From contig JAAESX010000290.1 of NCBI GenBank assembly GCA_024228935.1, positions 1-64,000 of the forward strand: a stretch of 64,000 nt of DNA, given 5' to 3'. The notes beneath the pieces are model-generated. The model saw only the letters and a list, made by a program, of their open reading frames with translations, was not told the origin of the DNA and did not search any database. This document shows positions 41,022 through 50,146 of the stretch, in pieces. Numbering within the stretch: the first letter of the stretch is position 1; every line of letters starts with the position of its first letter. This DNA comes from Pseudomonadota bacterium. Its GTDB lineage: Bacteria > Myxococcota_A > UBA796 > CAJQPC01. The translations under genes and the position numbers were made by a program.

Positions 41022-42695
41022 ATGAAGGCGGTCCTGGACAGAGCACGTCCGATCCTGACGGCGCTCGCAGGGCATGTCGCGGTGGCACTCCTGGCGTCGT
41101 TTCCGTTGATCGCCTCGCCGTTCTCGCGGCTCGTGGGGCTCGACAACGGCGACGTGTGGAACCACGCCTGGGGCCCCTGGTGGTTCTGGACCAACCTGGC
41201 CGAGGGCACGGTGCCGCTGGCCACCGACCTGCTCGGCAGCCCCTCGGGGGGCCGGCTCTGGTTCGTCGACCCCATCGGAGCCAGCGTCGGCGCGCTGCTG
41301 GTGCCGGTCTTCGGCGCGGTGTTCGCCTACAACATGGCCGTCCTGTTCCATCTGGTGCTCGCCTCGGTGGGGGGCCGTCGCCTGTCCCGCATGCTGGGCG
41401 CGGGCGAGGCCTGGTCGTGGCTCGGCGCCGTCGCCACGGCCTGTTCGCCCTTCGTGGTGAGCGAGCTGCACAACGGCGTCTCCGAGGCCGTCGGCATCGG
41501 TCCGGCGGTCCTGACCCTGGCCGTGCTGCTCGAGGCCTGCCGGGACGGAGGGGTGCACCGATGGGTCCTGCTCGGGGTCCTGGCCGGACTGACGAGCATC
41601 ACGCCGTACTTCGCGATGGGCTGCGCCGCGGTGGGGCTGACCTGGCTCCCATGGCTCCTGTGGAAGCACCGGACGCGCGCGGTGCCCATCGTGGTCGGCG
41701 GGCTCGGGGCGCTGGCCATCGCGGGCGGCATCCTGGGGCTGGCCCTGCAGGCCATCAGCTGGACGGTCGCCGAGATGCCCAAGGCGCTCGTGTTCCGGCC
41801 GCCCGACGCCACCCGCTTCGACATGCTCTGGCACCTGCAGCGGAACGCCGTCGACCCGCGCACGTTCCTGTGGCCCGGCGACTTCCAGTCGGTCGACGCC
41901 ACCTTCGCGAGCGACCCGTTCTGGCACACCAGCTATCTGGGCTGGATCCTGCTCGGGCTCGCGATCTACTCGCGGCGTGCGGACGCCCTGATCGCCGCGG
42001 CGGTGAGCTTCGTGTTCTCGCTCGGGCCGTGGCTCTTCTACGACGGGGGCTTCGTCGGCGGCGACGTGAACTACGCGCTGCCGTACTCGTTGTTGTTCGA
42101 GTTCCTTCCCGCCGGCGGCCTCGGACACCCGCAGCGCCTGGGCATGCCGGGCATCGCGCTCGTGGCGTGTGCGGGGGCGGCCGGCCTGGCGCGCCTCCCC
42201 TGGCCTCGGGCCCGCATCGCGCTCGCCGGTGTCGCCGTCCTCGAGCTCCTGCTGATCTCGCCGGCTCCCTGGCCTCTCCCGCGGGCCGACGAGCTCGACA
42301 CGCGGCTGCACGAACAGCTGGGCGAGGCCAGCCGCACGAACCCCCACGAGCAGGCCCAGAGCGTGCTCGACATCCCCGCGGACGTGGACGGCTCGTTCGT
42401 GACCAGTCGGTACCTGATGCTCCAGACGGCGCATGGGCTGCCGATCCCGTACAAGCCCGACGTGCGCTCTGCGACGGCCGGCGTCGGTGGCAGCGTCGCG
42501 TTCCAGAACCTGCTCGGAAACGGCGACGGCCAGGGCGATCTGGTCAAGAGCCGCGTCCGGTGGGTCGTGGTCCACCGCGAGCTGTACGAGGCCGACGAGC
42601 TGGCTCGGGTGACCGGGCTCCTGACGACCTGGTTCGGGCCCGCGACGTTCGACGAGGGCGATCACGTGGCCTGGGACACCTTGGCCCGACCATGA
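41022..42695 (+). CDS. Polytopic membrane protein, GT-C-like glycosyltransferase candidate
   Basis: The 557-residue product starts at ATG 41022. The first span is followed by LVGLDNGDVWNHAWGPWW, an acidic periplasmic loop of the GT-C kind (DxD-like). About ten more spans reach to residue 405. The C-terminal about 140 residues are soluble, with SVLDIPADVDGSFVTSRYLMLQTAHGLPI, as in some YfhO/DUF2079-like proteins. Lipid-linked sugar transfer at the membrane is the likeliest role. It resembles in plan the protein at 27511 but not in detail. Its TGA overlaps the ATG of the next gene (ATGA). Confidence 0.68.
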   Translation: MKAVLDRARPILTALAGHVAVALLASFPLIASPFSRLVGLDNGDVWNHAWGPWWFWTNLAEGTVPLATDLLGSPSGGRLWFVDPIGASVGALLVPVFGAVFAYNMAVLFHLVLASVGGRRLSRMLGAGEAWSWLGAVATACSPFVVSELHNGVSEAVGIGPAVLTLAVLLEACRDGGVHRWVLLGVLAGLTSITPYFAMGCAAVGLTWLPWLLWKHRTRAVPIVVGGLGALAIAGGILGLALQAISWTVAEMPKALVFRPPDATRFDMLWHLQRNAVDPRTFLWPGDFQSVDATFASDPFWHTSYLGWILLGLAIYSRRADALIAAAVSFVFSLGPWLFYDGGFVGGDVNYALPYSLLFEFLPAGGLGHPQRLGMPGIALVACAGAAGLARLPWPRARIALAGVAVLELLLISPAPWPLPRADELDTRLHEQLGEASRTNPHEQAQSVLDIPADVDGSFVTSRYLMLQTAHGLPIPYKPDVRSATAGVGGSVAFQNLLGNGDGQGDLVKSRVRWVVVHRELYEADELARVTGLLTTWFGPATFDEGDHVAWDTLARP

Positions 42696-43558
42696 TCATG
42701 CCGACCTGGATGGTCGTCGCGGTGCCGGCGATGTTCGTGGCGCTGGGGCTCCTGGCCCACAACCGGGATCGAGCGCGGAAGCGCGCCCTGAACGCGCAGG
42801 AGTCCATGCGGCTGTTGCGTGGAATCGGTCGGGTCGAGGACGCGCGCCGGGATGGCGAGGTGGTCCGCTTCAAGACCCGCACCGGCACCGGCGAGCTGGA
42901 CCTTGCGGGCTCGCGGCTCCAGGTGACGCTGCGTCCCGGCTGCCCGCACCTCATCTGGGAGAACGGCGAGCTACGAGGGAGACATCTGGGCCTGGCGCAG
43001 CTCGCGTTCGACGACAACGTGCGCCACCGGGTCGCCGCGGTCGGCCCGATCCGGCTGTGGGTCGACGACGACAGGCTTCATCTGCACACCTTCAAGGCGC
43101 CCGAGGACGTGCTGGCCGAGTTCCTGGCGCTGGCCGAGGTGCTGCCGGGGGATGCCTGGGGGGAGCTGTCGCTCGCCCTGGGCCTGCCACGCCACGGAGC
43201 GCGGATGCGCGGTCACATCGACGGCGTGCCGGTGTCGGTCCTCGCCACCCCAGAAGGCGGCACGGAGATCGAGGCGACGGTGGACGCGGGGTTCCACGCC
43301 GCGCTGGAGGCGCCCTTCGTGATGCAGCCCCTGGGCCACCCCATCCTGGACGGTCTGATCGCGGTGTGGGCGGTTCGTGATCGGGAGCTGCTGGACGATG
43401 GGCGGGTGGTCGAGGCGCTGCTCGACGTCGTGCACGCGCACCCGGGCTCCGAGGTCACGGACCTGGCGATCCGGCTGGTCGACGAGACCTTCGATGTGGC
43501 GGAGTTGCCCGCTCGCGTCGACAAGGTCGTGCACCTCGCGCGGGTTCTCGGCGGTTAA
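42692..43558 (+). CDS. Single-span membrane protein, paralogous family
   Basis: The 288-residue product starts at ATG 42692, overlapping the previous TGA. An N-terminal anchor (MPTWMVVAVPAMFVALGLLA) is followed by a basic patch (HNRDRARKRA), so the body should be cytoplasmic. Residues about 45-130 are beta-rich. The C-terminal domain matches the paralogues: WGELSLALGLPRHGARMRGHIDGVPV, GHPILDGLIAVWAVRDREL, LLDVVHAHPGSEVTDLAIRL. Coupling to a GT-C-like membrane protein suggests a joint role in envelope assembly, which is inference. Confidence 0.75.
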   Translation: MIMPTWMVVAVPAMFVALGLLAHNRDRARKRALNAQESMRLLRGIGRVEDARRDGEVVRFKTRTGTGELDLAGSRLQVTLRPGCPHLIWENGELRGRHLGLAQLAFDDNVRHRVAAVGPIRLWVDDDRLHLHTFKAPEDVLAEFLALAEVLPGDAWGELSLALGLPRHGARMRGHIDGVPVSVLATPEGGTEIEATVDAGFHAALEAPFVMQPLGHPILDGLIAVWAVRDRELLDDGRVVEALLDVVHAHPGSEVTDLAIRLVDETFDVAELPARVDKVVHLARVLGG

Positions 43559-43583
43559 GGCACGGCCTCGCCTGAGGTGACCG

Positions 43584-45713
43584 ATGCTGATCCTTCTGTC
43601 CTCCCTTGCATCCGCCGACGAAGGAATGTGGCTCCCCGAGCAGCTCCCCGGCATGTCCGAGCAGCTCACGGTGATGGGCCTCGAGGTTCCGGCCGAGCAG
43701 CTCGCCGACACCTCGTCCGCCCCGCTGGGCGCCATCATCAGCCTGGGTGAGTACTGCTCGGCCAGCTTCCTGAGCGCCGAGGGCCTCGTCGGCACGAACC
43801 ACCACTGCGTCTCGGGCCTGCTCCAGTACAACAGCGACGCCGAGAACAACCGGGCGATCGACGGCTACGTCGCCAGCGACCGGGCCAGCGAGCTGTCCGG
43901 CGGCCCGACCGCTCGGATGTACGTCGTCGACGGCATCGAGGACGTGACCGAGGTCGTGAACAAGAAGGTCCGGCGCTGGACCAAGGACGCCCAGCGGTAC
44001 GAGCTGGTCGAGCAGGCGAAGAAGGAGCTCATCGCCGAGTGCGAGCAGCAGCCGAACCACCGCTGCCTGGTCAGCAGCTACTACGGCGGCCAGCAGTACC
44101 GGCTCATCAGCCGCCTCGAGATCAAGGACGTCCGCATCGTCTACGCGCCGGCCGACAGCGTCGGGAACTACGGCGACGAGATCGACAACTGGATGTGGCC
44201 TCGCCACTCGGGCGACTTCAGCCTGGTCCGCGCCTATGTCGCGCCCGACGGCAGCAGCGCCGAGTACAGCGAGGACAACGTCCCGTACAGCCCGCCGCAC
44301 CACCTGGAGATCGCGGCTGAGGGCATCGACGACGGCGACTTCGTCATGGTCGCCGGGTACCCGGGCAGCACCTACCGCTACCGCACGGCCCGCAGCCTGC
44401 AGTTCGCCGCGGATGTGAGCTACCCGTTCGGCGTCGAGCTGGCCGAGGAGATCCTGGCCATCCTGCGCGCCGAGTCCGACAAGTCCGAGGACGCCGCGGC
44501 TCGCCTGCGCGCCCCCATCGGCTGGGTCGGGAACGGCCTGAAGTACCGCCAGGGCAACCTGGACGCGTTCACGGGCACGGATGTGGTCGCGGACAAGCAG
44601 GCCGGCTGGGACGAGCTGGTCGCCTGGGTCGAGGCGGACCCCATCGACACGAAGATCTACGGCCCGGTGCTCGACGAGCTCGACGCGATGCAGGCCGAGA
44701 CCGAGAGCCGGTACCTGCAGGAGGTCACCCTCGGCTACGCCACGTGGCTCGCGACCGACCTGAGCAACGCCCACCGGATCTACCGCTGGACCCTCGAGCG
44801 GCAGAAGCCCGACCTCGAGCGCGACCGGGGCTACCAGGACCGGGACCGGGACCGCGTTGCCGCCAGGTTCGCCCAGCAGGAGCAGACCATCTGGCGCCCG
44901 GCGGACCGGGAACTCCTGGGCCTGATGCTGGGTCGCCTCGAGGCGCTGCCCGCCGACCAGCACATCGCGGCCCTGGACGCGTTCGTGGCGGACCTCGGAG
45001 GAATCGACGGGACGCTCGACGCGCTGTACGCCGACACCGCGCTGGTGGACTCCGCGGGCTGGACCGCCCTCATGGACGCCTCGCCGAGCGAGCTGCAGAC
45101 CAGCGACAACCCCTGGATCCAGCTGGCGGTGGCGCTCGAGGACGGGTTCCTGGCCGAGAACCGGGCGCTCAAGGACGTCCAGGCCGGTGCCGGTCTGCGC
45201 CTGAACCCGCTGTACATGGAGGCGCTGCTGCAGTCGCAGGAGAGCGTCTACCCGGACGCCAACAACTCGCTGCGTGTCACCGTCGGCCACGTGAAGGGCT
45301 ACTCGCCCGCTGACGCCATCCACTACGCGCCGAACACCACGCTCTCGGGCATGGTCGCGAAGGCTGGGGAGTGGCCCTACAACGCGCCGGAGAACCTGCT
45401 CGAGGCCGCCGCGGGCGACCGGACGAAGAGCGGCTGGTACGACGCGGACCTGGGCGATGTGCCGGTGAACTTCCTCTCGACCCTGGACAGCACGGGCGGC
45501 AACTCCGGCTCGGCGACGCTGAACGCCCAGGGCCAGATGGTCGGCTTCCTGTTCGACGGGAACTACGAGGCGATGAGCGCCGATTGGGTCTTCGACGACG
45601 CGCTGACCCGCTCGATCCACGTCGACATCCGGTACGCCCTGTGGGTCCTGGAGAACGACGGCGCCGGCCACATCCTGGACGAGATGAGCATCGTGGCGGG
45701 CACCGAGCGCTGA
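43584..45713 (+). CDS. S46-family dipeptidyl-peptidase (DPP7-like)
   Basis: The 709-residue product has a GAGGTGA ribosome site and signal peptide MLILLSSLASA. DEGMWLPEQLP and SAEGLVGTNHHCV (catalytic His) open the chymotrypsin-like domain. DNWMWPRHSGDFSLVRAYV carries the catalytic Asp and LDSTGGNSGSATLNAQGQMVGFLFDGNYEAM the catalytic Ser. In family S46 an Arg in the FD-x-N position gives Asp/Glu preference (DPP11); here it is Gly, which predicts DPP7-like preference for hydrophobic penultimate residues. It releases dipeptides from oligopeptides in the periplasm, fitting a predatory or proteolytic lifestyle. Its stop overlaps the ATG of the next gene. Confidence 0.92.
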   Translation: MLILLSSLASADEGMWLPEQLPGMSEQLTVMGLEVPAEQLADTSSAPLGAIISLGEYCSASFLSAEGLVGTNHHCVSGLLQYNSDAENNRAIDGYVASDRASELSGGPTARMYVVDGIEDVTEVVNKKVRRWTKDAQRYELVEQAKKELIAECEQQPNHRCLVSSYYGGQQYRLISRLEIKDVRIVYAPADSVGNYGDEIDNWMWPRHSGDFSLVRAYVAPDGSSAEYSEDNVPYSPPHHLEIAAEGIDDGDFVMVAGYPGSTYRYRTARSLQFAADVSYPFGVELAEEILAILRAESDKSEDAAARLRAPIGWVGNGLKYRQGNLDAFTGTDVVADKQAGWDELVAWVEADPIDTKIYGPVLDELDAMQAETESRYLQEVTLGYATWLATDLSNAHRIYRWTLERQKPDLERDRGYQDRDRDRVAARFAQQEQTIWRPADRELLGLMLGRLEALPADQHIAALDAFVADLGGIDGTLDALYADTALVDSAGWTALMDASPSELQTSDNPWIQLAVALEDGFLAENRALKDVQAGAGLRLNPLYMEALLQSQESVYPDANNSLRVTVGHVKGYSPADAIHYAPNTTLSGMVAKAGEWPYNAPENLLEAAAGDRTKSGWYDADLGDVPVNFLSTLDSTGGNSGSATLNAQGQMVGFLFDGNYEAMSADWVFDDALTRSIHVDIRYALWVLENDGAGHILDEMSIVAGTER

Positions 45714-46711
45714 TGGAGCTCGTGGCGCTGGCGGTGCTTCCTGGGGTCTCGCTGGAGCGCCCGGCGCTGCCCGACGCCGCGCCGCTGACCGAGGCGGAGG
45801 CGGCCGACTGGCTGAAGGAGCCCGAGCCCGCCTGGACCCACGTCTGGGAGACGACGGGCGAGGGTCGGACGCCGGGCACGGTCGAGCACGATCGCGACTT
45901 GGGCATCGAGAACCACTGGCTCGACGACGGCTGGGTCGTGCACGAGATGCGCGGGCAGCCCGTCAAGGTCGGCAAGGGCGGCGAGGCGCTGGAACCGGTG
46001 AGCAAGGGAGGTTGCGGTTGGCAGCCTCCGAACGCGGTGGGCGTGCTGCAGTCGCCGCCGGCCTTCGTCTACCGATGTGCGCTGCCGATCGAAGGGCAGG
46101 CGGCCTACCACTCCGTGCTGTGGACGCCCTACGACACCTACACCTGGGTGCAGCGGCCGCCGACCCGCACCATCCACGACGCCGGAGCGCTCGCGTTCCC
46201 GATCCTCCCGGAGACCGGGGAGGTCGAGAGTCCGAAGCAGTTCGGGGATCTCCCCGCGCTGGTCGACGAGTACCGGGTGTTCATCGACCTGGCGGCGGCG
46301 AAGCGCTGGACCACCCCGGTGGCGGTGGACCCGATCCACATGTCCATCCGGGGCATCCCGACGACGGGGCTGCTCGAGGGGGTCGACGACGGCGTGGTCT
46401 ACCAGGTGGACTTCACCACGGGCACGCTGCTGCCGCTGACCGACTTTCCGAGCTGCGACGGGGCGATGGTCGAGCGGCGCCGCAAGGGGGACCGCGTGTT
46501 GCTGCACTGCCTGAACCAGCCCGAGCCGGGGCTGTTCCGCTTCGACATCGTGTGGGGGGCCGTCTACGACCTGGGCAGCCACGAGCTGTGGATGCTGGAT
46601 GGGACGCCCGAGGCCTTCAGCGACGCCGGCATCGTCGTCAGCGAACGGGCGTCCTCGGCTGCGGAGTCGTCGACCTCGCGGGGGAGTCTGGGGCACGTGG
46701 TGCTGCCCTGA
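45713..46711 (+). CDS. Exported protein of unknown function
   Basis: The 332-residue product starts at ATG 45713 within a TGATG overlap with the S46 peptidase, so both are translated together. The N-terminus (MELVALAVLPGVSLERPALPDAAPL) could be a short signal. The body has many Trp and Pro (WTHVWETTGEGRTPGTVEHD, SVLWTPYDTYTWVQRPPTRTIHDAGALAF) and three scattered Cys. No motif is recognised. It may assist or be processed by the peptidase. Its TGA abuts the stop of the convergent SDR gene in a TGATCA palindrome. Confidence 0.65.
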   Translation: MELVALAVLPGVSLERPALPDAAPLTEAEAADWLKEPEPAWTHVWETTGEGRTPGTVEHDRDLGIENHWLDDGWVVHEMRGQPVKVGKGGEALEPVSKGGCGWQPPNAVGVLQSPPAFVYRCALPIEGQAAYHSVLWTPYDTYTWVQRPPTRTIHDAGALAFPILPETGEVESPKQFGDLPALVDEYRVFIDLAAAKRWTTPVAVDPIHMSIRGIPTTGLLEGVDDGVVYQVDFTTGTLLPLTDFPSCDGAMVERRRKGDRVLLHCLNQPEPGLFRFDIVWGAVYDLGSHELWMLDGTPEAFSDAGIVVSERASSAAESSTSRGSLGHVVLP

Positions 46712-47560
46712 TCAGCGCCGGGTCGCCTGGTAGTCGCCGATCCGCTTCTGCTCCATCTCGGTGAGCCCCAGGGCCTTGATGAGCCCCCGGGCCACGAGCC
46801 GGTTGCCCCACACCGGCATCAGCCGCTTGGCCCAGTCCATGAAGTAGGCCTCCTTGGTGATGCGCAGCCGCTTCTCGTCGTTCCGGATGGCGACGACGAT
46901 CTGGCGGGCGGCCTCGCTCGCGGGGATGGCTTGCTTGGCGAAGCGCCGGAACAGCCTCTCCTCGTCGACACCATCGGGGTTCCGACCGTCGCGGACGATG
47001 TTGGTGTCGACGCCGCCGGGGTGCACGACGGTCACGCCGACGTGGGTGTGCTCGAGCTCCTCCCACAGCGACTCGGTCAGGCCGCGGACGGCGAACTTGC
47101 TCGCGCAGTAGCTCGACTGGGCCGGCAGTCCGACGATGCCGAACACGCTGGAGACGTTGACGATGTGGGCCTCGTCGACGGTCATGAGGTGGGGCAGGAA
47201 CGCGTGGCACCCGTGCAGCACGCCGTACAGGTTGATGCCCAGGAGCCAGTCCCAGTCCTCGAGCGTGTGCTCGTCGAACATGCGGTTGCAGGACACGCCG
47301 GCGTTGTTGATGACGATGTGGACGGCCCCGTGGGCCTCGATGACGGCGTCGGGCAGGGCCAGCATCGCCGCCCGGTCGGAGACGTCGACCACGTGCATCG
47401 AGCTGTCGGCGCACGCCCCATGGACCTCGGCCAGTCGTTCCTGGTGCACGTCGACCAGCGCCACGCGGCAGCCGGCCTGGGTCAGCTGTTCAGCGAGGGA
47501 GCGGCCGATACCGCTGGCGGCACCGGTCACGACGGCGACGCGTCCGTTCAGGGTCTTCAT
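46712..47560 (-). CDS. Short-chain dehydrogenase/reductase
   Basis: The 282-residue protein starts at ATG 47560. VAVVTGAASGIGRSLAEQL is the nucleotide-binding TGxxxGxG, DVHQERL suggests NAD preference (Asp at the end of strand 2), and INNAGVS the NNAG motif. The catalytic residues lie in VNVSSVFGIVGLPAQSSYCASKFAVRG (Ser, Tyr and Lys of SYCASK). The C-terminal extension after about 220 is longer than the minimal SDR. Such enzymes interconvert alcohols and ketones. Divergent pairing with a Baeyer-Villiger-type monooxygenase suggests an alcohol-ketone-ester pathway, an inference from context. Confidence 0.9.
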   Translation of the reverse strand: MKTLNGRVAVVTGAASGIGRSLAEQLTQAGCRVALVDVHQERLAEVHGACADSSMHVVDVSDRAAMLALPDAVIEAHGAVHIVINNAGVSCNRMFDEHTLEDWDWLLGINLYGVLHGCHAFLPHLMTVDEAHIVNVSSVFGIVGLPAQSSYCASKFAVRGLTESLWEELEHTHVGVTVVHPGGVDTNIVRDGRNPDGVDEERLFRRFAKQAIPASEAARQIVVAIRNDEKRLRITKEAYFMDWAKRLMPVWGNRLVARGLIKALGLTEMEQKRIGDYQATRR

Positions 47561-47577
47561 TCCGGAGAGTTAAGCCG

Positions 47578-49020
47578 TTGTCGGTGGCCAAGGTCTGCAT
47601 CATCGGCGCGGGATTCGGCGGGCTGGCCGCAGGGATCCTGCTGCGACGCGCCGGTCACACGGTCCAGCTGCTCGAGCGAGCGGCGACGGTCGGAGGGACC
47701 TGGCGCGACAACACCTACCCGGGGGTGGCCTGCGACGTCCGGAGCCACCTGTACTCACTCAGCTTCGCACCCAACCCGGAGTGGTCGTACCGGTACGCGA
47801 GCGGCCCGGAGATCCAGGCCTACATCAAGTCCATCCAGGCCCACGAGCAGCTGCCGATCCGGTTCGACAGCGAGGTTCGGCACCAGGAGTGGCTCGGGGA
47901 TCGCTGGAGGGTGACCTGTGCAGACGAGCACGTCGAGGAGGCGCAGTTCGTCGTCAACGGCATCGGCGCCCTGCGGGACCCCCTCGTGCCGGACCTGCCC
48001 GGCGTCTTCGAGGGGCCTCAGTGGCACTCGGCGCGGTGGGACCACGGCGTCGACCTGGCCGGCAAACGGGTCGGCGTCATCGGCACGGGGGCCAGCGCCA
48101 TCCAGGTGATTCCCGGCATCTGCGAGACGGCGGGACAGGTCCACGTCTTCCAGCGGACGCCAGCATGGGTCGTGCCGCGCGACGACCATCCCTACAGTGA
48201 TCTCTCTCGCTGGTGTTTCCGCAACGTTCCCGGGTGGATGGCACTGCGGCGGCTGGTGATCTATCTCCAGCACGAGGTGCGCTACCCGCTGGCTTTCGGT
48301 CGGCTGGGCTGGGCCTCGAACGTGTTCCGCTGGGCGCTCGAGCGGCACATCCGGAGAGAAGCTCCGACGCTGCACCAGCAGCTGACTCCCGCCTACCAGC
48401 CCGGGTGCAAGCGCATCCTGATCAGCGACGACTACTACCCGGCGCTCGAGCGGTCGAACGTGCACCTGCACGGCCCGGTGGTCGAGCGGACGGCGTCGGG
48501 TGTGCGGACTGCGTCGGGTGAGGTCGAGCTGGACGCGCTGGTGTACTGCACCGGGTTTCGCGTCGACGAGCCGCTCGGATCCATGGAGGTGACGGGGGTG
48601 AACGGCCGGTCGCTGCGGCAGGTCTGGGGGAACCGGCCCCGGGCCTACCTCGGCGTGACGGTTCCAGACTTTCCGAACAGTTTTGGGCTGTTGGGTCCGA
48701 ACACGGCGCTCGGGCACACCTCGGTGCTGGTGATGATCGAGGCGCAGATCCGATGGATCCTCCAGGCGATCGAGCTGGGGGGGGACGGCGTGCTCGAGAC
48801 GAAGAGCGAGGCGCTGGCGGACTTCGTCGGCGAGGTGGACGGCAAGATCGGCGACCAGGTCTGGATGAGCGGCTGCCAGTCCTGGTACCTCTCCAAGGAC
48901 GGCGAGAACTTCACGATCTGGCCGGGCTCGACGCTGTCGTATCTGTGGCGGATGCGGACGCTGGACCCGTCGGCGTTCGTGGTCAGCAGTTGTGCCGAAA
49001 CGAGCACGAATCGAGGCTGA
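47578..49020 (+). CDS. Flavin monooxygenase, Baeyer-Villiger type
   Basis: The start is TTG 47578 or GTG 47584; the latter gives MAKVCIIGAGFGGLAAGILL, with the FAD-binding GxGxxG right at the N-terminus. GGTWRDNTYPGVACDV is the second family motif. FEGPQWHSARW matches the Baeyer-Villiger fingerprint FxGxxxHxxxW, and KRVGVIGTGASAIQ is the NADPH-binding GxGxSG/A motif. The length (about 478) is typical. It is expected to insert oxygen next to a ketone, giving an ester, using NADPH and O2. Only 17 bp separate it from the divergent SDR gene, so the two promoters overlap. Confidence 0.9.
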   Translation: MSVAKVCIIGAGFGGLAAGILLRRAGHTVQLLERAATVGGTWRDNTYPGVACDVRSHLYSLSFAPNPEWSYRYASGPEIQAYIKSIQAHEQLPIRFDSEVRHQEWLGDRWRVTCADEHVEEAQFVVNGIGALRDPLVPDLPGVFEGPQWHSARWDHGVDLAGKRVGVIGTGASAIQVIPGICETAGQVHVFQRTPAWVVPRDDHPYSDLSRWCFRNVPGWMALRRLVIYLQHEVRYPLAFGRLGWASNVFRWALERHIRREAPTLHQQLTPAYQPGCKRILISDDYYPALERSNVHLHGPVVERTASGVRTASGEVELDALVYCTGFRVDEPLGSMEVTGVNGRSLRQVWGNRPRAYLGVTVPDFPNSFGLLGPNTALGHTSVLVMIEAQIRWILQAIELGGDGVLETKSEALADFVGEVDGKIGDQVWMSGCQSWYLSKDGENFTIWPGSTLSYLWRMRTLDPSAFVVSSCAETSTNRG

Positions 49021-49054
49021 TTCGGTGGACATGTTCCACGGAGAAGGAGATTCC

Positions 49055-50080
49055 ATGTCCCCCATCCTCGACGCCTTCCGCCTCGGCTTCCCCTGGAAGA
49101 CCCTGGATCCGTTCCTGTTCTGCGCCTACCACAAGGACGACTACCCCCAGGGCAACGACGTCATGGGGCCGGACCCTTCGACGCTCGCCGGCCGGAACAT
49201 CGGCAGCGACTTCGTCATCAAGGACGGCTGGCGGATGTACCACGGAGATGTGGTCCCCGGGTTCCCCCAGCACCCGCATCGGGGCTTCGAGACCGTGACG
49301 CTCGCGCGCAGCGGCTTCATCGACCACTCGGACTCGCTCGGCGCCACCGCGCGGTTCGGCCACGGCGACATCCAGTGGATGACGGCCGGGTCCGGCATCG
49401 TGCACAGCGAGATGTTCCCGCTCATCAACCGAGAACAGGGCAACCCCTCAGAACTGTTCCAGTTGTGGCTCAACCTCCCCGCCAAGGACAAGATGGTCGA
49501 CCCGGCGTTCAAGATGCTCTGGGCCGAGAACCAGCCGGTCATCCAGGTCATCGACGAGTCCGGTCCGACGACCGAGGTGCTGGTCGCCGCCGGCGAGCTG
49601 AGCGGCAAGCGAGGAGACACGCCGCCGCCGAACAGCTGGGCCGCGAACCCCGAGAACGAGGTCGCCATCTGGACGCTCCGCATGGAGCCCGGGGCCACCT
49701 TCACCATCCCCGCGGCGAGCGCCGGTCTGAACCGGGTGCTGTACTTCTTCCGGGGCAGCGCCCTGTTCGTCGCCGACAAGAAGTGCCCGGTCGACGTGGG
49801 CGTCCAGCTGAAGAGCGACGCGGCCGTGAAGTTGGTGAACGGCAGCGAGACTGCCGAGCTCCTGTTCCTGCAGGGCAAGCCCATCGGCGAGCCTGTGGCC
49901 CATCACGGTCCGATGGTGATGAACACGAACTCGGAGCTCCAGCAGGCCTTTGCCGACTACCGCCGCACCCGCTTCGGAGGGTGGCCGTGGGAGCGGAACG
50001 ACCCGGTGCACGCGCGCGAGGAGGGGCGCTTCGCGATCCATGCGGATGGGCGGCTGGATCGGCCTGACGAGGGGAGCTGA
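49055..50080 (+). CDS. Pirin-family cupin protein
   Basis: The 341-residue protein starts at ATG 49055, with GAAGGAG well placed. The first cupin carries PQHPHRGFETVTLARSGFIDHSDSLG and GDIQWMTAGSGIVHSEMF, the metal-binding His/His/His/Glu set of pirins. QLWLNLPAKDKMVDPAF follows, and a second cupin-like half lies from about residue 190. Bacterial pirins are reported as quercetinase-like dioxygenases or as regulators of central metabolism. Length is slightly above the usual 280-300 because of a C-terminal extension (ending RLDRPDEGS). It follows the monooxygenase gene by 34 bp. Confidence 0.88.
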   Translation: MSPILDAFRLGFPWKTLDPFLFCAYHKDDYPQGNDVMGPDPSTLAGRNIGSDFVIKDGWRMYHGDVVPGFPQHPHRGFETVTLARSGFIDHSDSLGATARFGHGDIQWMTAGSGIVHSEMFPLINREQGNPSELFQLWLNLPAKDKMVDPAFKMLWAENQPVIQVIDESGPTTEVLVAAGELSGKRGDTPPPNSWAANPENEVAIWTLRMEPGATFTIPAASAGLNRVLYFFRGSALFVADKKCPVDVGVQLKSDAAVKLVNGSETAELLFLQGKPIGEPVAHHGPMVMNTNSELQQAFADYRRTRFGGWPWERNDPVHAREEGRFAIHADGRLDRPDEGS

Positions 50081-50146
50081 GCCGCCGCGACGGGCCCGGA
50101 CATTCCTTGGACAGCGCCTGGGTCGAGTCCCAGCGACGCTGTCGCC

